Positions 1 through 7,530 of a stretch of DNA of 27,565 bases are shown piece by piece (the first letter of the stretch is position 1; each line of letters starts with the position of its first letter). The notes beneath the pieces were generated by a model that worked only from the letters and a program-made list of their open reading frames with translations, was not told the DNA's origin and did not search any database. Origin of the DNA: Bacillota bacterium (GTDB lineage: Bacteria; Bacillota; Clostridia; Lachnospirales; Lachnospiraceae); NCBI GenBank assembly GCA_023410575.1, contig JAEYPP010000072.1, forward strand, positions 1 to 27,565. The letters run 5' to 3'. A program made the translations under genes and the position numbers.

Positions 1-154
1 TTCTTAGTTCAATCCTCTTCATTTCTGGTATGTCCTCTCATAAGTGTGAGAGTATATCATACACTATTTTTGTACTTAGGACAAAATCAAATATGGTTTA
101 CTAAGACAATATCAAAAATGAGTCATAGATAGTTTAGAATAATATGGAAAATAC

Positions 155-184
155 TTGAAAAAAAATAGGAACGTGAGATATAAT
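155..184 (+). promoter_or_regulatory. Sigma-A promoter of the repeat exoprotein gene
   Basis: The -35 box TTGAAA (155-160) and a perfect -10 box TATAAT (179-184) are separated by 18 bases. This places transcription start near 190 and gives a leader of about 45 bases before the ATG at 236. Confidence 0.75.
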
Positions 185-201
185 AACTTCTAAATACAAC
201 A

Positions 202-219
202 ACATTGTATTAACAATGT
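202..219 (+). promoter_or_regulatory. Small hairpin next to the ribosome binding site
   Basis: ACATTGT (202-208) and ACAATGT (213-219) form a perfect 7-bp dyad with a 4-base loop. It lies in the leader and ends two bases before the Shine-Dalgarno AAGGAGG (222-228). It could be a repressor site or an mRNA hairpin; nothing here decides between them. Confidence 0.5.
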
Positions 220-235
220 ATAAGGAGGACAATTT

Positions 236-1999
236 ATGTCAAGAAGTTACAAGAAGATATTTAAACTACTATCATTTTTCTTAATGTTTGCATTTATCAT
301 TGAAATTGCAAACGCACCAGTTCTAGCTGCCACTAAGCTATCAAGTACGTTGAAAAAGGCATACACTAAGACTGTGGATCTCAGGGCTGACATGGAAGAT
401 ATTGATGATTTATGTAAAAGTAGTGTAAACTGTGAGAAGGTATTTGAAGAGTATTACGAAGCGTTAGATGCATATGAGGAAGATAGTGATAACGCCATGT
501 ACGGAATGGTCTATACTGAACCAACAAAATCAAAACAAAAAACTTCATCTACATATGGAACACCAGTTAATTTCTCAGAGTATAACGTAGTTGGTTTCTT
601 AAATGATGATGGAGATCGTGATTTTGAAGTCTACAAGTGTAGCGGCACTTTTTGGTTTAAAAAAACTTCTGGTAAGTACAAAATAACTAAGGCAAAAAGA
701 ACGATAAAATTAATAGACGATTATCAAAAAGATATCAAGGACTATCAAGTTGTGGATAAATTAGAAGAAATGATTGATGAGTTTATAGATACAGATTATG
801 ACGATGATGATTATGATGATAACAACGTTTCTAATAATAGTGAAGCTCCAGAACTGTATATCACTAGCTGTCCTACTACTGCTTATTCGAAAACTGTTAC
901 CATTTCTGGATACGTTAAAGATAAATATGATAAGTATCCAAAGGTTTATATCAATGGAAATCCAGTTAATGTTAATAAAAATGATTTTTGGGAGGCTGAG
1001 GTTGAGCTAAAGGATGGTACTAATACTATTGAATTTAAAGCGACCAATTCACAAGGGAAAAGGGTAGTTCGTAGTAAAACAATTACATATAGTTCCAATG
1101 ATAGTTCCAATAGTAGTTCCAATAATATTTCCAATAATAGTGAAGCTCCAGAACTGTATATCACTAGCTGTCCTACTACTGCCTATTCGAAAACTGTTAC
1201 TATATCTGGATACGTTCTTGATAAAAATGATGAAAATCCAAAGGTTTATATCAATGGAAATCCAGTTAGTGTTTATAAAAATGATTTTTGGGAAGCTGGG
1301 GTTGAGCTAAAGGATGGTACTAATACTATTGAATTTAAAGCGACCAATTCACAAGGGAAGAGTGTAGTTCGTAGTAAAACAATTACATATAGTTCCAATG
1401 ATAGTTCCAATAATAGTTCCAATAATAGTTCCAATAATAGTGAAGCTCCAGAACTGTATATCACTAGCTGTCCTACTACTGCTTATTCGAAAACTGTTAC
1501 CATTAAAGGATACGTTAAAGATAAATATGATAAGTATCCAAAGGTTTTTATCAATGGAAATCCAGTTAGTGTTGATAAAAATGATTTTTGGGAAGCTGAG
1601 GTTGAGCTAAAGGATGGTATTAATACTATTGAGTTTAAAGCGACCAATTCACAAGGGAAGAGTGTAGTTCGTAGTAAAACAATTACATATAGTTCCAATG
1701 ATAGTTCCAATAGTAGTTCCAATAGTAGTTCCAATAATAGTGAAGCTCCAGAACTTTATATCACTAGCTGTCCTACTACTGCCTATTCGAAAACTGTAAC
1801 CATTAAAGGATATGTTATAGATAAAAATGATGAGTATCCAAAGGTTTTTATCAATGGAAATCCAGTTAATGTTGATATAAATGATTTTTGGGAGGCTGAG
1901 GTTGAGCTAAAGGTTGGTACTAATACTATTGAAATTAAAGCGACCAATTCACAAGGGAAAAGTGTAGTTCGTAGTAAAACAATTACATATAATCCGTAA
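236..1999 (+). CDS. Secreted protein with four tandem Ig-like repeats
   Basis: A 587-residue exported protein. Residues 1-32 are a signal peptide: basic start, hydrophobic core and an A-x-A type cleavage region (VLAA). Residues ~33-190 form a unique domain, ending in an Asp-rich stretch (DYDDDDYDD) that could bind Ca2+. Residues 202-587 are four copies of a 100-residue unit starting SEAPELYITSCPTT. Each has a ~86-residue beta-rich body (VTISGYV, VYINGNPV, DGTNTIEFKATNSQGK) and an Asn/Ser linker; the last copy lacks the linker. The body resembles the bacterial Ig-like fold of the glucodextranase-B type common in surface and carbohydrate-active proteins (family inference). Each repeat has a single Cys. 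There is no LPXTG motif, SLH domain or enzyme motif, so release or non-covalent wall association is likely. The start is fixed by AAGGAGG eight bases upstream. An adhesive or wall-binding role is inference. Confidence 0.85.
   Translation: MSRSYKKIFKLLSFFLMFAFIIEIANAPVLAATKLSSTLKKAYTKTVDLRADMEDIDDLCKSSVNCEKVFEEYYEALDAYEEDSDNAMYGMVYTEPTKSKQKTSSTYGTPVNFSEYNVVGFLNDDGDRDFEVYKCSGTFWFKKTSGKYKITKAKRTIKLIDDYQKDIKDYQVVDKLEEMIDEFIDTDYDDDDYDDNNVSNNSEAPELYITSCPTTAYSKTVTISGYVKDKYDKYPKVYINGNPVNVNKNDFWEAEVELKDGTNTIEFKATNSQGKRVVRSKTITYSSNDSSNSSSNNISNNSEAPELYITSCPTTAYSKTVTISGYVLDKNDENPKVYINGNPVSVYKNDFWEAGVELKDGTNTIEFKATNSQGKSVVRSKTITYSSNDSSNNSSNNSSNNSEAPELYITSCPTTAYSKTVTIKGYVKDKYDKYPKVFINGNPVSVDKNDFWEAEVELKDGINTIEFKATNSQGKSVVRSKTITYSSNDSSNSSSNSSSNNSEAPELYITSCPTTAYSKTVTIKGYVIDKNDEYPKVFINGNPVNVDINDFWEAEVELKVGTNTIEIKATNSQGKSVVRSKTITYNP
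839..1999 (+). repeat. 300-bp in-frame tandem repeat, 3.9 copies
   Basis: Units start at 839, 1139, 1439 and 1739, a period of exactly 300 bases, so the linkers have the same length in every copy. Differences between copies are scattered point changes. This suggests recent duplication of one 100-codon module. Confidence 0.93.
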
Positions 2000-2016
2000 T
2001 ATTCTCACTAAACCGT

Positions 2017-2059
2017 AAAAGGGGCTGTCGCACTAAGTAATTAGTGCGCAGCTCCTTTT
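2017..2059. terminator. Bidirectional terminator
   Basis: A near-perfect 19-20 bp stem (2017-2036 with 2041-2059) with a GTAA loop and flanking A/T runs (AAAAGGGG and CTCCTTTT). It lies between convergent genes and can serve the repeat-protein gene on plus and the DUF5688 gene on minus. Confidence 0.85.
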
Positions 2060-2074
2060 CTCTGAAAAAACAAA

Positions 2075-3019
2075 TCATATCAGGTCCTTAATGATTGAAT
2101 ACTCATAGACACTATCAGATAATACCTCTTCCTCTGCTACTTGCGTTTCATTAATTTCCTTCACCATATTCTCAAGCTCAAGTCTTGAATGCCCCATCAC
2201 CTTATCACTAGCAAGTACTTGTGGAACTAAGATAAGTTCATGAATGCTAGAAGGTAAGATATAAAAATCACATCCTAACTTCTTTGAGAACTCATCTAAA
2301 ACATGTGGATATAAAAGACATGAAGCACCATTAATCCCCTTCTGATTCGTTAATATATACATACTTGAATTGCTAGAACACTCATTCCTAAAATCCAGGT
2401 TACAATTGTCTTCTAATAAGTTATTATGCTCCATTAAATTCATAACTACATCCTCCATTGGACGTATCACAGCAGGAAAAAGGCGACTTGAATTCTCCAA
2501 AGCAATTTCCCACAAATCCTCTAATTTCACCTTCCAAGCTCTACGATGTTCTTCCGTAATGCGAATGGATCCAATCCCATCATCATCTAAGCGAACAATA
2601 CAATGGAAGGTTACCGCCAAATCAAGAATCCGTAAATGAGGAACTGTTCGAAGAAGAATCTGGTTCTTTTCATAATTCACAATCCGAAATGTAATCATAG
2701 ATTTCATCTCATTAAACTCATATCGAAAATTTAACCCGATTTCTCTGGATTCATCGTTCGATTGTTCATAGATATTAAGGATTTCTTCCGCAATCTCTAA
2801 AAAATCTCGTCCCTCACAAAATTGCTCATAGTACTGATTCAAGTAGATACTTGGGCTCACACTTTCCTTACAACCTCGAATTAATAAACCATCTAAGATA
2901 ATACCATTGTTCTTTATTACATGCTTTAGTTCAATCTGATAATCTTCTCCTAGGTATCCTGACAGTTCCTGTTTCATCGAAACTAAAAAATCTTCGTAAG
3001 CCAGTGGAATTGTTGTCAT
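2075..3019 (-). CDS. DUF5688 family protein
   Basis: A 314-residue soluble protein with no signal peptide or membrane segment. The opening (Y-E-D-F-L-V-S-M-K-Q-E-L), the segment around NGIILDGLLI, and the C-terminal segment (GINGASCLLYPHVLDEF, then FYILPSSIHELILVP) fit the DUF5688 family. That family is abundant, often multicopy, in Lachnospiraceae and has no known biochemical function. The start is supported by AAGGAGG just upstream on the minus strand (3024-3031). The gene stands alone: a terminator at 3138-3163 separates it from the upstream operon, and it ends against the shared terminator at 2017-2059. The family assignment is from recalled sequence pattern. Confidence 0.75.
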   Translation of the reverse strand: MTTIPLAYEDFLVSMKQELSGYLGEDYQIELKHVIKNNGIILDGLLIRGCKESVSPSIYLNQYYEQFCEGRDFLEIAEEILNIYEQSNDESREIGLNFRYEFNEMKSMITFRIVNYEKNQILLRTVPHLRILDLAVTFHCIVRLDDDGIGSIRITEEHRRAWKVKLEDLWEIALENSSRLFPAVIRPMEDVVMNLMEHNNLLEDNCNLDFRNECSSNSSMYILTNQKGINGASCLLYPHVLDEFSKKLGCDFYILPSSIHELILVPQVLASDKVMGHSRLELENMVKEINETQVAEEEVLSDSVYEYSIIKDLI

Positions 3020-3099
3020 AGAGCCTCCTTCATGATGTGGACTTAACGTCCTTAGAATTGTGGAATAAAAATAAGAAAATAAAAGATGTTAACCAGAAG

Positions 3100-3127
3100 A
3101 ACAAGAAATCATAAAGTATTTCTTGTT
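3100..3127. repeat. Inverted repeat upstream of the DUF5688 gene
   Basis: AACAAGAAAT (3100-3109) and ATTTCTTGTT (3118-3127) form a perfect 10-bp dyad with an 8-base loop, bordered by GTTAAC on both sides (3089-3094, 3125-3130). It sits between the preceding terminator and the DUF5688 start. It could be an operator or a second terminator hairpin. Confidence 0.55.
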
Positions 3128-3130
3128 AAC

Positions 3131-3163
3131 TAGAAAAAAAGATACCGTTCAATCGGTATCTTT
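3131..3163 (-). terminator. Terminator of the GGDEF/EAL-YhhN operon
   Basis: A 10-bp perfect stem AAAGATACCG (3138-3147) / CGGTATCTTT (3154-3163) with a 6-base loop. Read on the minus strand it is followed by a T7 tract, a canonical Rho-independent terminator about 65 bases after the stop at 3228. Confidence 0.88.
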
Positions 3164-3227
3164 ATCATAGCAAATAATATTTGGTAATTCAAGATTAACT
3201 TTCTCTCTAACCCTGTAGAAAATAAAT

Positions 3228-3953
3228 TCATTTTTTTGTGCTTAATGCAATACATACCTGCCCAGGAAGATAGAAACCCCACATACCAAAGGAAGCGATT
3301 AAAACTACGAAATCATATATATTTCCACTTAAATTAACATAATAAGATAAATTATATAAGCCAACCGACACATCACATAAGATAAAAAGAATCATACCCA
3401 GAAAAAATCTTGTAAGATAGACAGGGTATCTCCTACTCACAAGCTGATGACTTTTTAGTCGTAGAACCCCCAATAAGACTATATTACCGACAAAATTAAT
3501 AAAATAAAAGACCGTAACACACAACAAAAAATCAACTTTAATTGAAAAAAGATTCATGAGAAGCAATACGACAATTGTCACAAACATCCGCAAGAAAAGA
3601 TGATATTTACTTAAGTTAGGGACTATGCAATGAATACGATAAAGATAGATTATCTGAACAACACAAAAACTCAGTACACCAAATAAAAACTGATCTGTAA
3701 ATAATAAAAATACATCCGCAATTACAGTGAATAGAAACGCAGTCATCAAGATAAAGCAGTCCTTATTCTTTCGATTAAAAATATAAAATACGATTGTGAT
3801 TACAAAACATAAAAAAATCGAGATGAACTTTAATATGGAAGATAATTCGAAATTATTCACAAAAAAATCACAGAGCATAAATGCAAGATAGAGTAACGCT
3901 GTTATGGAAATAAAAATTCGCGTACTCATATTTGCAACTCTGTGATAATTCAT
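3228..3953 (-). CDS. YhhN-like polytopic membrane protein
   Basis: A 241-residue protein made almost entirely of hydrophobic segments, about eight predicted membrane helices by eye. Two segments resemble the YhhN/TMEM86 (lysoplasmalogenase-like) pattern: VIADVFLLFTDQFLFG followed by an IIYLYRI helix, and near the C-terminus FLGMILFILCDVSVGLY. Each carries a membrane-embedded Asp. Family members hydrolyse the vinyl-ether bond of lysoplasmalogen; plasmalogens are made by many anaerobic clostridia, so the role would be plausible. The similarity is weak and recalled, so a generic membrane protein of unknown function remains possible. It lies 18 bases downstream of the GGDEF/EAL gene on the same strand and shares its terminator, so the two are probably one operon. 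Confidence 0.5.
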   Translation of the reverse strand: MNYHRVANMSTRIFISITALLYLAFMLCDFFVNNFELSSILKFISIFLCFVITIVFYIFNRKNKDCFILMTAFLFTVIADVFLLFTDQFLFGVLSFCVVQIIYLYRIHCIVPNLSKYHLFLRMFVTIVVLLLMNLFSIKVDFLLCVTVFYFINFVGNIVLLGVLRLKSHQLVSRRYPVYLTRFFLGMILFILCDVSVGLYNLSYYVNLSGNIYDFVVLIASFGMWGFYLPGQVCIALSTKK

Positions 3954-3971
3954 TATTCATCTCTCCTGCTG

Positions 3972-5504
3972 CTATGAAAAAGCCTTTAATACTTCAAATG
4001 CTTGTTCTGCTGGCACTGGGCGACTATAATAGTATCCCTGTGCTTTCGTACAATCAATATTTTTTAAGAAAATCTCTTGTTCACATAATTCCACGCCCTC
4101 AGCAATAACATCAATATCTAAGTTGCGTGCTAGATTAATCATAGTATGTACAATTTTTTGATCACTTACATTTTCAAGAATTGTATCTAAAAAGCTTTTA
4201 TCAATTTTAAGATTACTTACTGGCAATTGTTTCAAATAATTTAATGAAGAAAACCCAGTTCCAAAATCATCGAGAGCAAAGGAAATACCAATTTTTTTCA
4301 ATTGATTAATTGTTTCCACTGTAAGCTCTAAATCTTCCAATGCAACGGTCTCTGTTATCTCAAATTCCAAACGTTTCGGATTTACCTTTGTCTCTTCTAT
4401 AATATCATAAACCATACTTAAAAAGTTGACATCTTTAAACTGTCGAGCAGAAAAATTCACTGCCATAGTTAAGTCAGCATATCCCTGTTGCTCCCATTTC
4501 TTCAATTGAATACAAGACTCTCTTAACATCTTCTTTCCAATATCAACAATCATTCCATTTTCCTCTGCAAGTGGAATGAAGTATGATGGAGCAACAATAC
4601 CACGTACTGGATGATTCCAACGGGCTAATGCCTCAAAGCCAATAATTCTGCCTTTACTTAAGTCCATCTGAGCTTGATAATATACTACAAATTGATCTTC
4701 CTCAATCGCCTTTCTAAGCTCAGACTGTAGCTCTAATTTGTCTAAAAGCTTTTGATTTATTGAATCATCGAAGTAGCAAAATGTATTTCGTCCATGCTCT
4801 TTGGCAACATACATTGCAGAATTCATATTTTTCATTAAACTTTGTGTTGATTTTCCATCCTTTGGTGCTAAAGAAATACCCATACTAACTGTAATAAAAA
4901 ACTCTTTGGTTGCTATTGTAAATGGCTCCTCAAATGCTTTTCTAATATTGGCAACTAAATTTTCTATAACATCATGATCCTTAATATTTTGAATTAAAAC
5001 AGCAAATTCATCTCCACCAATTCTAGCCAAAAATATATCTTCACATATACATCCTTTTAAGCGATGTGAGACATTGAGTAGTAACTCGTCTCCATATGAA
5101 TGTCCAAAAGAATCATTAATATCTTTAAAGTTATCGATATCGATATCCAAAATACCTATAACCTCTCCTTTTTGCAAGGTTGCCATAACACTGTCTAATA
5201 CTTCAACCAGTGCCACACGATTGGGTAATCCCGTAAGATAATCAGAATATGCCATTCTTTTTACTTTATCTTGACTTTTCATAAGCTTCGCATATTTATG
5301 TTCTAAATCACTCTTATTAGTCATTACATCTTCATACGCTTGCTTAATTTGCTCATAGTTTTGTATCAAATCTTGCTCTTTTTCCATAAAGGTGTGTATT
5401 ATCCTTGTCTTTTTATATATGCAAAACAGCATTACGATAAAAAGAATAAGAAGAATAAAAATTAATCCTAATAATATCCATAGTATACTAGCATTCTGTC
5501 CCAT
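3972..5504 (-). CDS. Membrane GGDEF-EAL c-di-GMP turnover protein
   Basis: A 510-residue protein with one N-terminal membrane helix (~8-30), a coiled linker (~38-82), a GGDEF domain (~83-245) and an EAL domain (~258-508). The cyclase signature is intact (RIGGDEF, residues 161-167) and DxDxFK-type metal residues are seen in DIDIDNFKDIND. The canonical inhibitory RxxD site before GGDEF is not present. The EAL domain keeps the phosphodiesterase residues: E-A-L at 291-293, N350, E382 in FEITE, DDFGTG at 412-417, K433 and EGVE at 469-472. Both activities therefore look possible; the net direction cannot be read from sequence. There is no extracytoplasmic sensor domain. GAGAGG six bases before the ATG supports the start. 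The upstream region carries the tandem array at 5565-5660. Confidence 0.92.
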   Translation of the reverse strand: MGQNASILWILLGLIFILLILFIVMLFCIYKKTRIIHTFMEKEQDLIQNYEQIKQAYEDVMTNKSDLEHKYAKLMKSQDKVKRMAYSDYLTGLPNRVALVEVLDSVMATLQKGEVIGILDIDIDNFKDINDSFGHSYGDELLLNVSHRLKGCICEDIFLARIGGDEFAVLIQNIKDHDVIENLVANIRKAFEEPFTIATKEFFITVSMGISLAPKDGKSTQSLMKNMNSAMYVAKEHGRNTFCYFDDSINQKLLDKLELQSELRKAIEEDQFVVYYQAQMDLSKGRIIGFEALARWNHPVRGIVAPSYFIPLAEENGMIVDIGKKMLRESCIQLKKWEQQGYADLTMAVNFSARQFKDVNFLSMVYDIIEETKVNPKRLEFEITETVALEDLELTVETINQLKKIGISFALDDFGTGFSSLNYLKQLPVSNLKIDKSFLDTILENVSDQKIVHTMINLARNLDIDVIAEGVELCEQEIFLKNIDCTKAQGYYYSRPVPAEQAFEVLKAFS

Positions 5505-5564
5505 CTATAACCTCTCAATCTACGTTATATAATAGCATACCCCTATATGTCCCCTTAGATTCAA

Positions 5565-5660
5565 TTCTCCCTTATATTACACTTTCTCCCTTATATTACG
5601 CTTTTTCCATATATTACACTTTCTCCCTTGTATTGTGCTTTTTCCTTATATTATCATTTC
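5565..5660. repeat. Degenerate ~19-bp tandem repeat array
   Basis: Units close to TTCTCCCTTATATTACACT begin at 5565, 5584, 5603, 5621 and about 5640, with spacing 18-19. On the minus strand, toward the GGDEF/EAL gene, each unit reads GTAATATAAGGGAG. Weaker echoes (TTACA/TTAAC preceded by TCT/TCC) continue to about 5890. Confidence 0.75.
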
Positions 5661-6054
5661 TCTGAGTTAACAATTTTCTCTGTATTAACTGCTTTTCGTA
5701 TCTAGTAATTCCCTTACATTATATTTTCAACAATATAACTATTTCATTTATATTGTTATTCCCAAAATTACACATTTCTCAGATTACAAATTGCTTAAGT
5801 TACGATTCCTTTTGAATAATATTTCACATTTTATTTATTTTTTCTCCTTAGTTTACATTTTTTTACTACATTTACATTATATTACTTTATTATCTATAAT
5901 ACCACGAATTGCGATATCTTTCAATCTAAATCTCTTAAAATTCAGAAGAAACACGCTATTTGAGTTTCTTAGATTCTAGCGATCCTATCGAGGTCTCGCT
6001 TGCATACCAAACAAGAAAAAAGTACGCTGTATAATCTTTTCCTTGTCATGAATA

Positions 6055-6093
6055 AGAAAAGTCGGGATGGACTTCTTTGAAAGCCCATCCCGA
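6055..6093 (-). terminator. Terminator of the nfn operon
   Basis: TCGGGATGG (6062-6070) pairs with CCATCCCGA (6085-6093). Read on the minus strand it is followed by CTTTTCTTATT. It lies about 40 bases after the nfnB stop. Confidence 0.8.
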
Positions 6094-6130
6094 TATATAA
6101 ATTCATTAAGGTTTCAATAGTAAAAGCACA

Positions 6131-7516
6131 CTATTTATTCGATAAGTATTCATCAATCCCCTTAGCAGCTGCTTTTCCTGCACCCATTGCAAGGATTACA
6201 GTAGCAGCACCTGTTACTGCGTCTCCACCTGCATATACGCCTTCTTTCGTTGTCTTTCCATCTTTCTCCTGAGCAATAATACATTTGTATTTATTGATAT
6301 CAAGACCAATCGTTGTGGAAGAAATCAATGGATTTGGACTTGTACCTAGTGACATGATTACTGTATCAACCTCGATATCAAACTCAGATCCCACAACCTC
6401 AACCGGTTTTCTTCTACCAGATGCATCTGGCTCACCTAATTCCATCTTCACACATCGGATACCTTTGACCCAGTCATTCTCATCCACTAGTATTTCTTTG
6501 GGATTAGTCAATATATCAAAAATAATTCCCTCTTCTTTTGCATGGTGTACTTCTTCTACTCTAGCTGGTAGCTCTGCTTCACTTCGACGATAGATAATAT
6601 GTACCTTCGCACCAAGACGTAGTGCTGTTCTTGCCGCATCCATAGCAACATTACCACCACCAACAACGGCCACCTTCTTGCCTTCTATAATTGGTGTATC
6701 ATAATCAGAACGGAATGCTTTCATCAAATTATTTCTTGTTAAATACTCGTTTGCAGACATTACACCATTTGCATTCTCTCCTGGAATACCCATGAATTTT
6801 GGTAGTCCAGCACCTGAACCAATAAAAACAGCGTTAAAGCCTTCTTCATTGATTAACTCATCAATCGTTGTAGATTTACCAATCACTACATTCGTTTCAA
6901 TCTTTACACCAAGAGATTTTACATTCTCAATCTCGGATGCAACCACTGACTTTTTCGGAAGACGGAATTCCGGAATGCCATATACCAACACACCACCTGC
7001 TTCATGAAGTGCTTCAAAAATCGTCACCTCATATCCAAGTTTCGCCAACTCGCCAGCACAGGTTAAGCCTGCAGGGCCAGAACCAATTACAGCCACTTTC
7101 TTTCCATTTCTTTGTAATTCAGGTGTAGGTTTCACGCCATGATCTCTTGCCCAGTCAGCTACGAATCGTTCTAATTTACCAATGGATAGGGGATCCCCTT
7201 TAATACCACGAATACATCTTGCTTCACATTGACTTTCCTGTGGGCATACACGTCCACAAATTGCAGGTAATGCAGAATATGTACTAATCACTTTATAAGC
7301 TTCTTCAATATCCCCTACTTCTACTTGACGAATAAATGATGGAATATCAATATTTACAGGACAACCCTTTATACATTGTGCGTTCTTACACTTCATACAT
7401 CTTGATGCCTCTAACATCGCCTCTTCTTTATTATATCCAAGACAAACCTCTTCAAAGTTTTTAGCTCTGACACTTGGCTCTTGCTCCCGTACGGGAACTC
7501 TTTTTAACACATCCAT
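6131..7516 (-). CDS. nfnB: NfnAB large subunit (GltD-like flavoprotein)
   Basis: A 461-residue subunit of NADH-dependent reduced ferredoxin:NADP+ oxidoreductase, the cytoplasmic flavin-based bifurcating enzyme linking ferredoxin, NADH and NADPH pools. Two Cys sets near the N-terminus (C40, C43, C48, C52 and C87, C91, C97, C101) bind [4Fe-4S] clusters in the GltD/PreT-type family. Then come an FAD-binding GSGPAG motif (~145-150), an NADPH-binding GGGNVAMDAA motif (~287-296) and a C-terminal FAD signature (YAGGDAVTGAATV). Length matches NfnB/NfnL. The alternative, glutamate synthase small subunit GltD, is disfavoured because no large subunit is present. The gene instead follows the FNR-like partner by 14 bases with its own AGGAGG. 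SudA is an older name for the same type. Confidence 0.88.
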   Translation of the reverse strand: MDVLKRVPVREQEPSVRAKNFEEVCLGYNKEEAMLEASRCMKCKNAQCIKGCPVNIDIPSFIRQVEVGDIEEAYKVISTYSALPAICGRVCPQESQCEARCIRGIKGDPLSIGKLERFVADWARDHGVKPTPELQRNGKKVAVIGSGPAGLTCAGELAKLGYEVTIFEALHEAGGVLVYGIPEFRLPKKSVVASEIENVKSLGVKIETNVVIGKSTTIDELINEEGFNAVFIGSGAGLPKFMGIPGENANGVMSANEYLTRNNLMKAFRSDYDTPIIEGKKVAVVGGGNVAMDAARTALRLGAKVHIIYRRSEAELPARVEEVHHAKEEGIIFDILTNPKEILVDENDWVKGIRCVKMELGEPDASGRRKPVEVVGSEFDIEVDTVIMSLGTSPNPLISSTTIGLDINKYKCIIAQEKDGKTTKEGVYAGGDAVTGAATVILAMGAGKAAAKGIDEYLSNK

Positions 7517-7530
7517 ATAAATCCTCCTAT

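Larger units (their letters stand above)
5505..6130. other. Intergenic region, 626 bp, with repeat array and terminator
   Basis: No credible gene. It holds the upstream region of the GGDEF/EAL gene, a ~19-bp tandem array, a longer degenerate pyrimidine/TTACA-rich stretch up to about 5890, and the nfn terminator. The only sizeable open frame (5791-5979, plus) is low-complexity and lacks a ribosome binding site. Confidence 0.8.

Noticed and set aside
798..1734. Several overlapping open frames on both strands inside the repeat-protein gene
   Set aside because: They recur with the 300-bp period as shadows of the repeat; none has a ribosome binding site or own composition.
5565..5660. CRISPR array
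   Set aside because: Units of 18-19 bases are head-to-tail with no unique spacers and no cas gene nearby.
5791..5979. 62-codon plus-strand frame in the gap after the GGDEF/EAL gene
   Set aside because: Low-complexity AT-rich sequence, hydrophobic by composition, no ribosome binding site.
6131..7516. Glutamate synthase small subunit (gltD)
   Set aside because: No gltB in the neighbourhood and a clear NfnA-type partner directly upstream.
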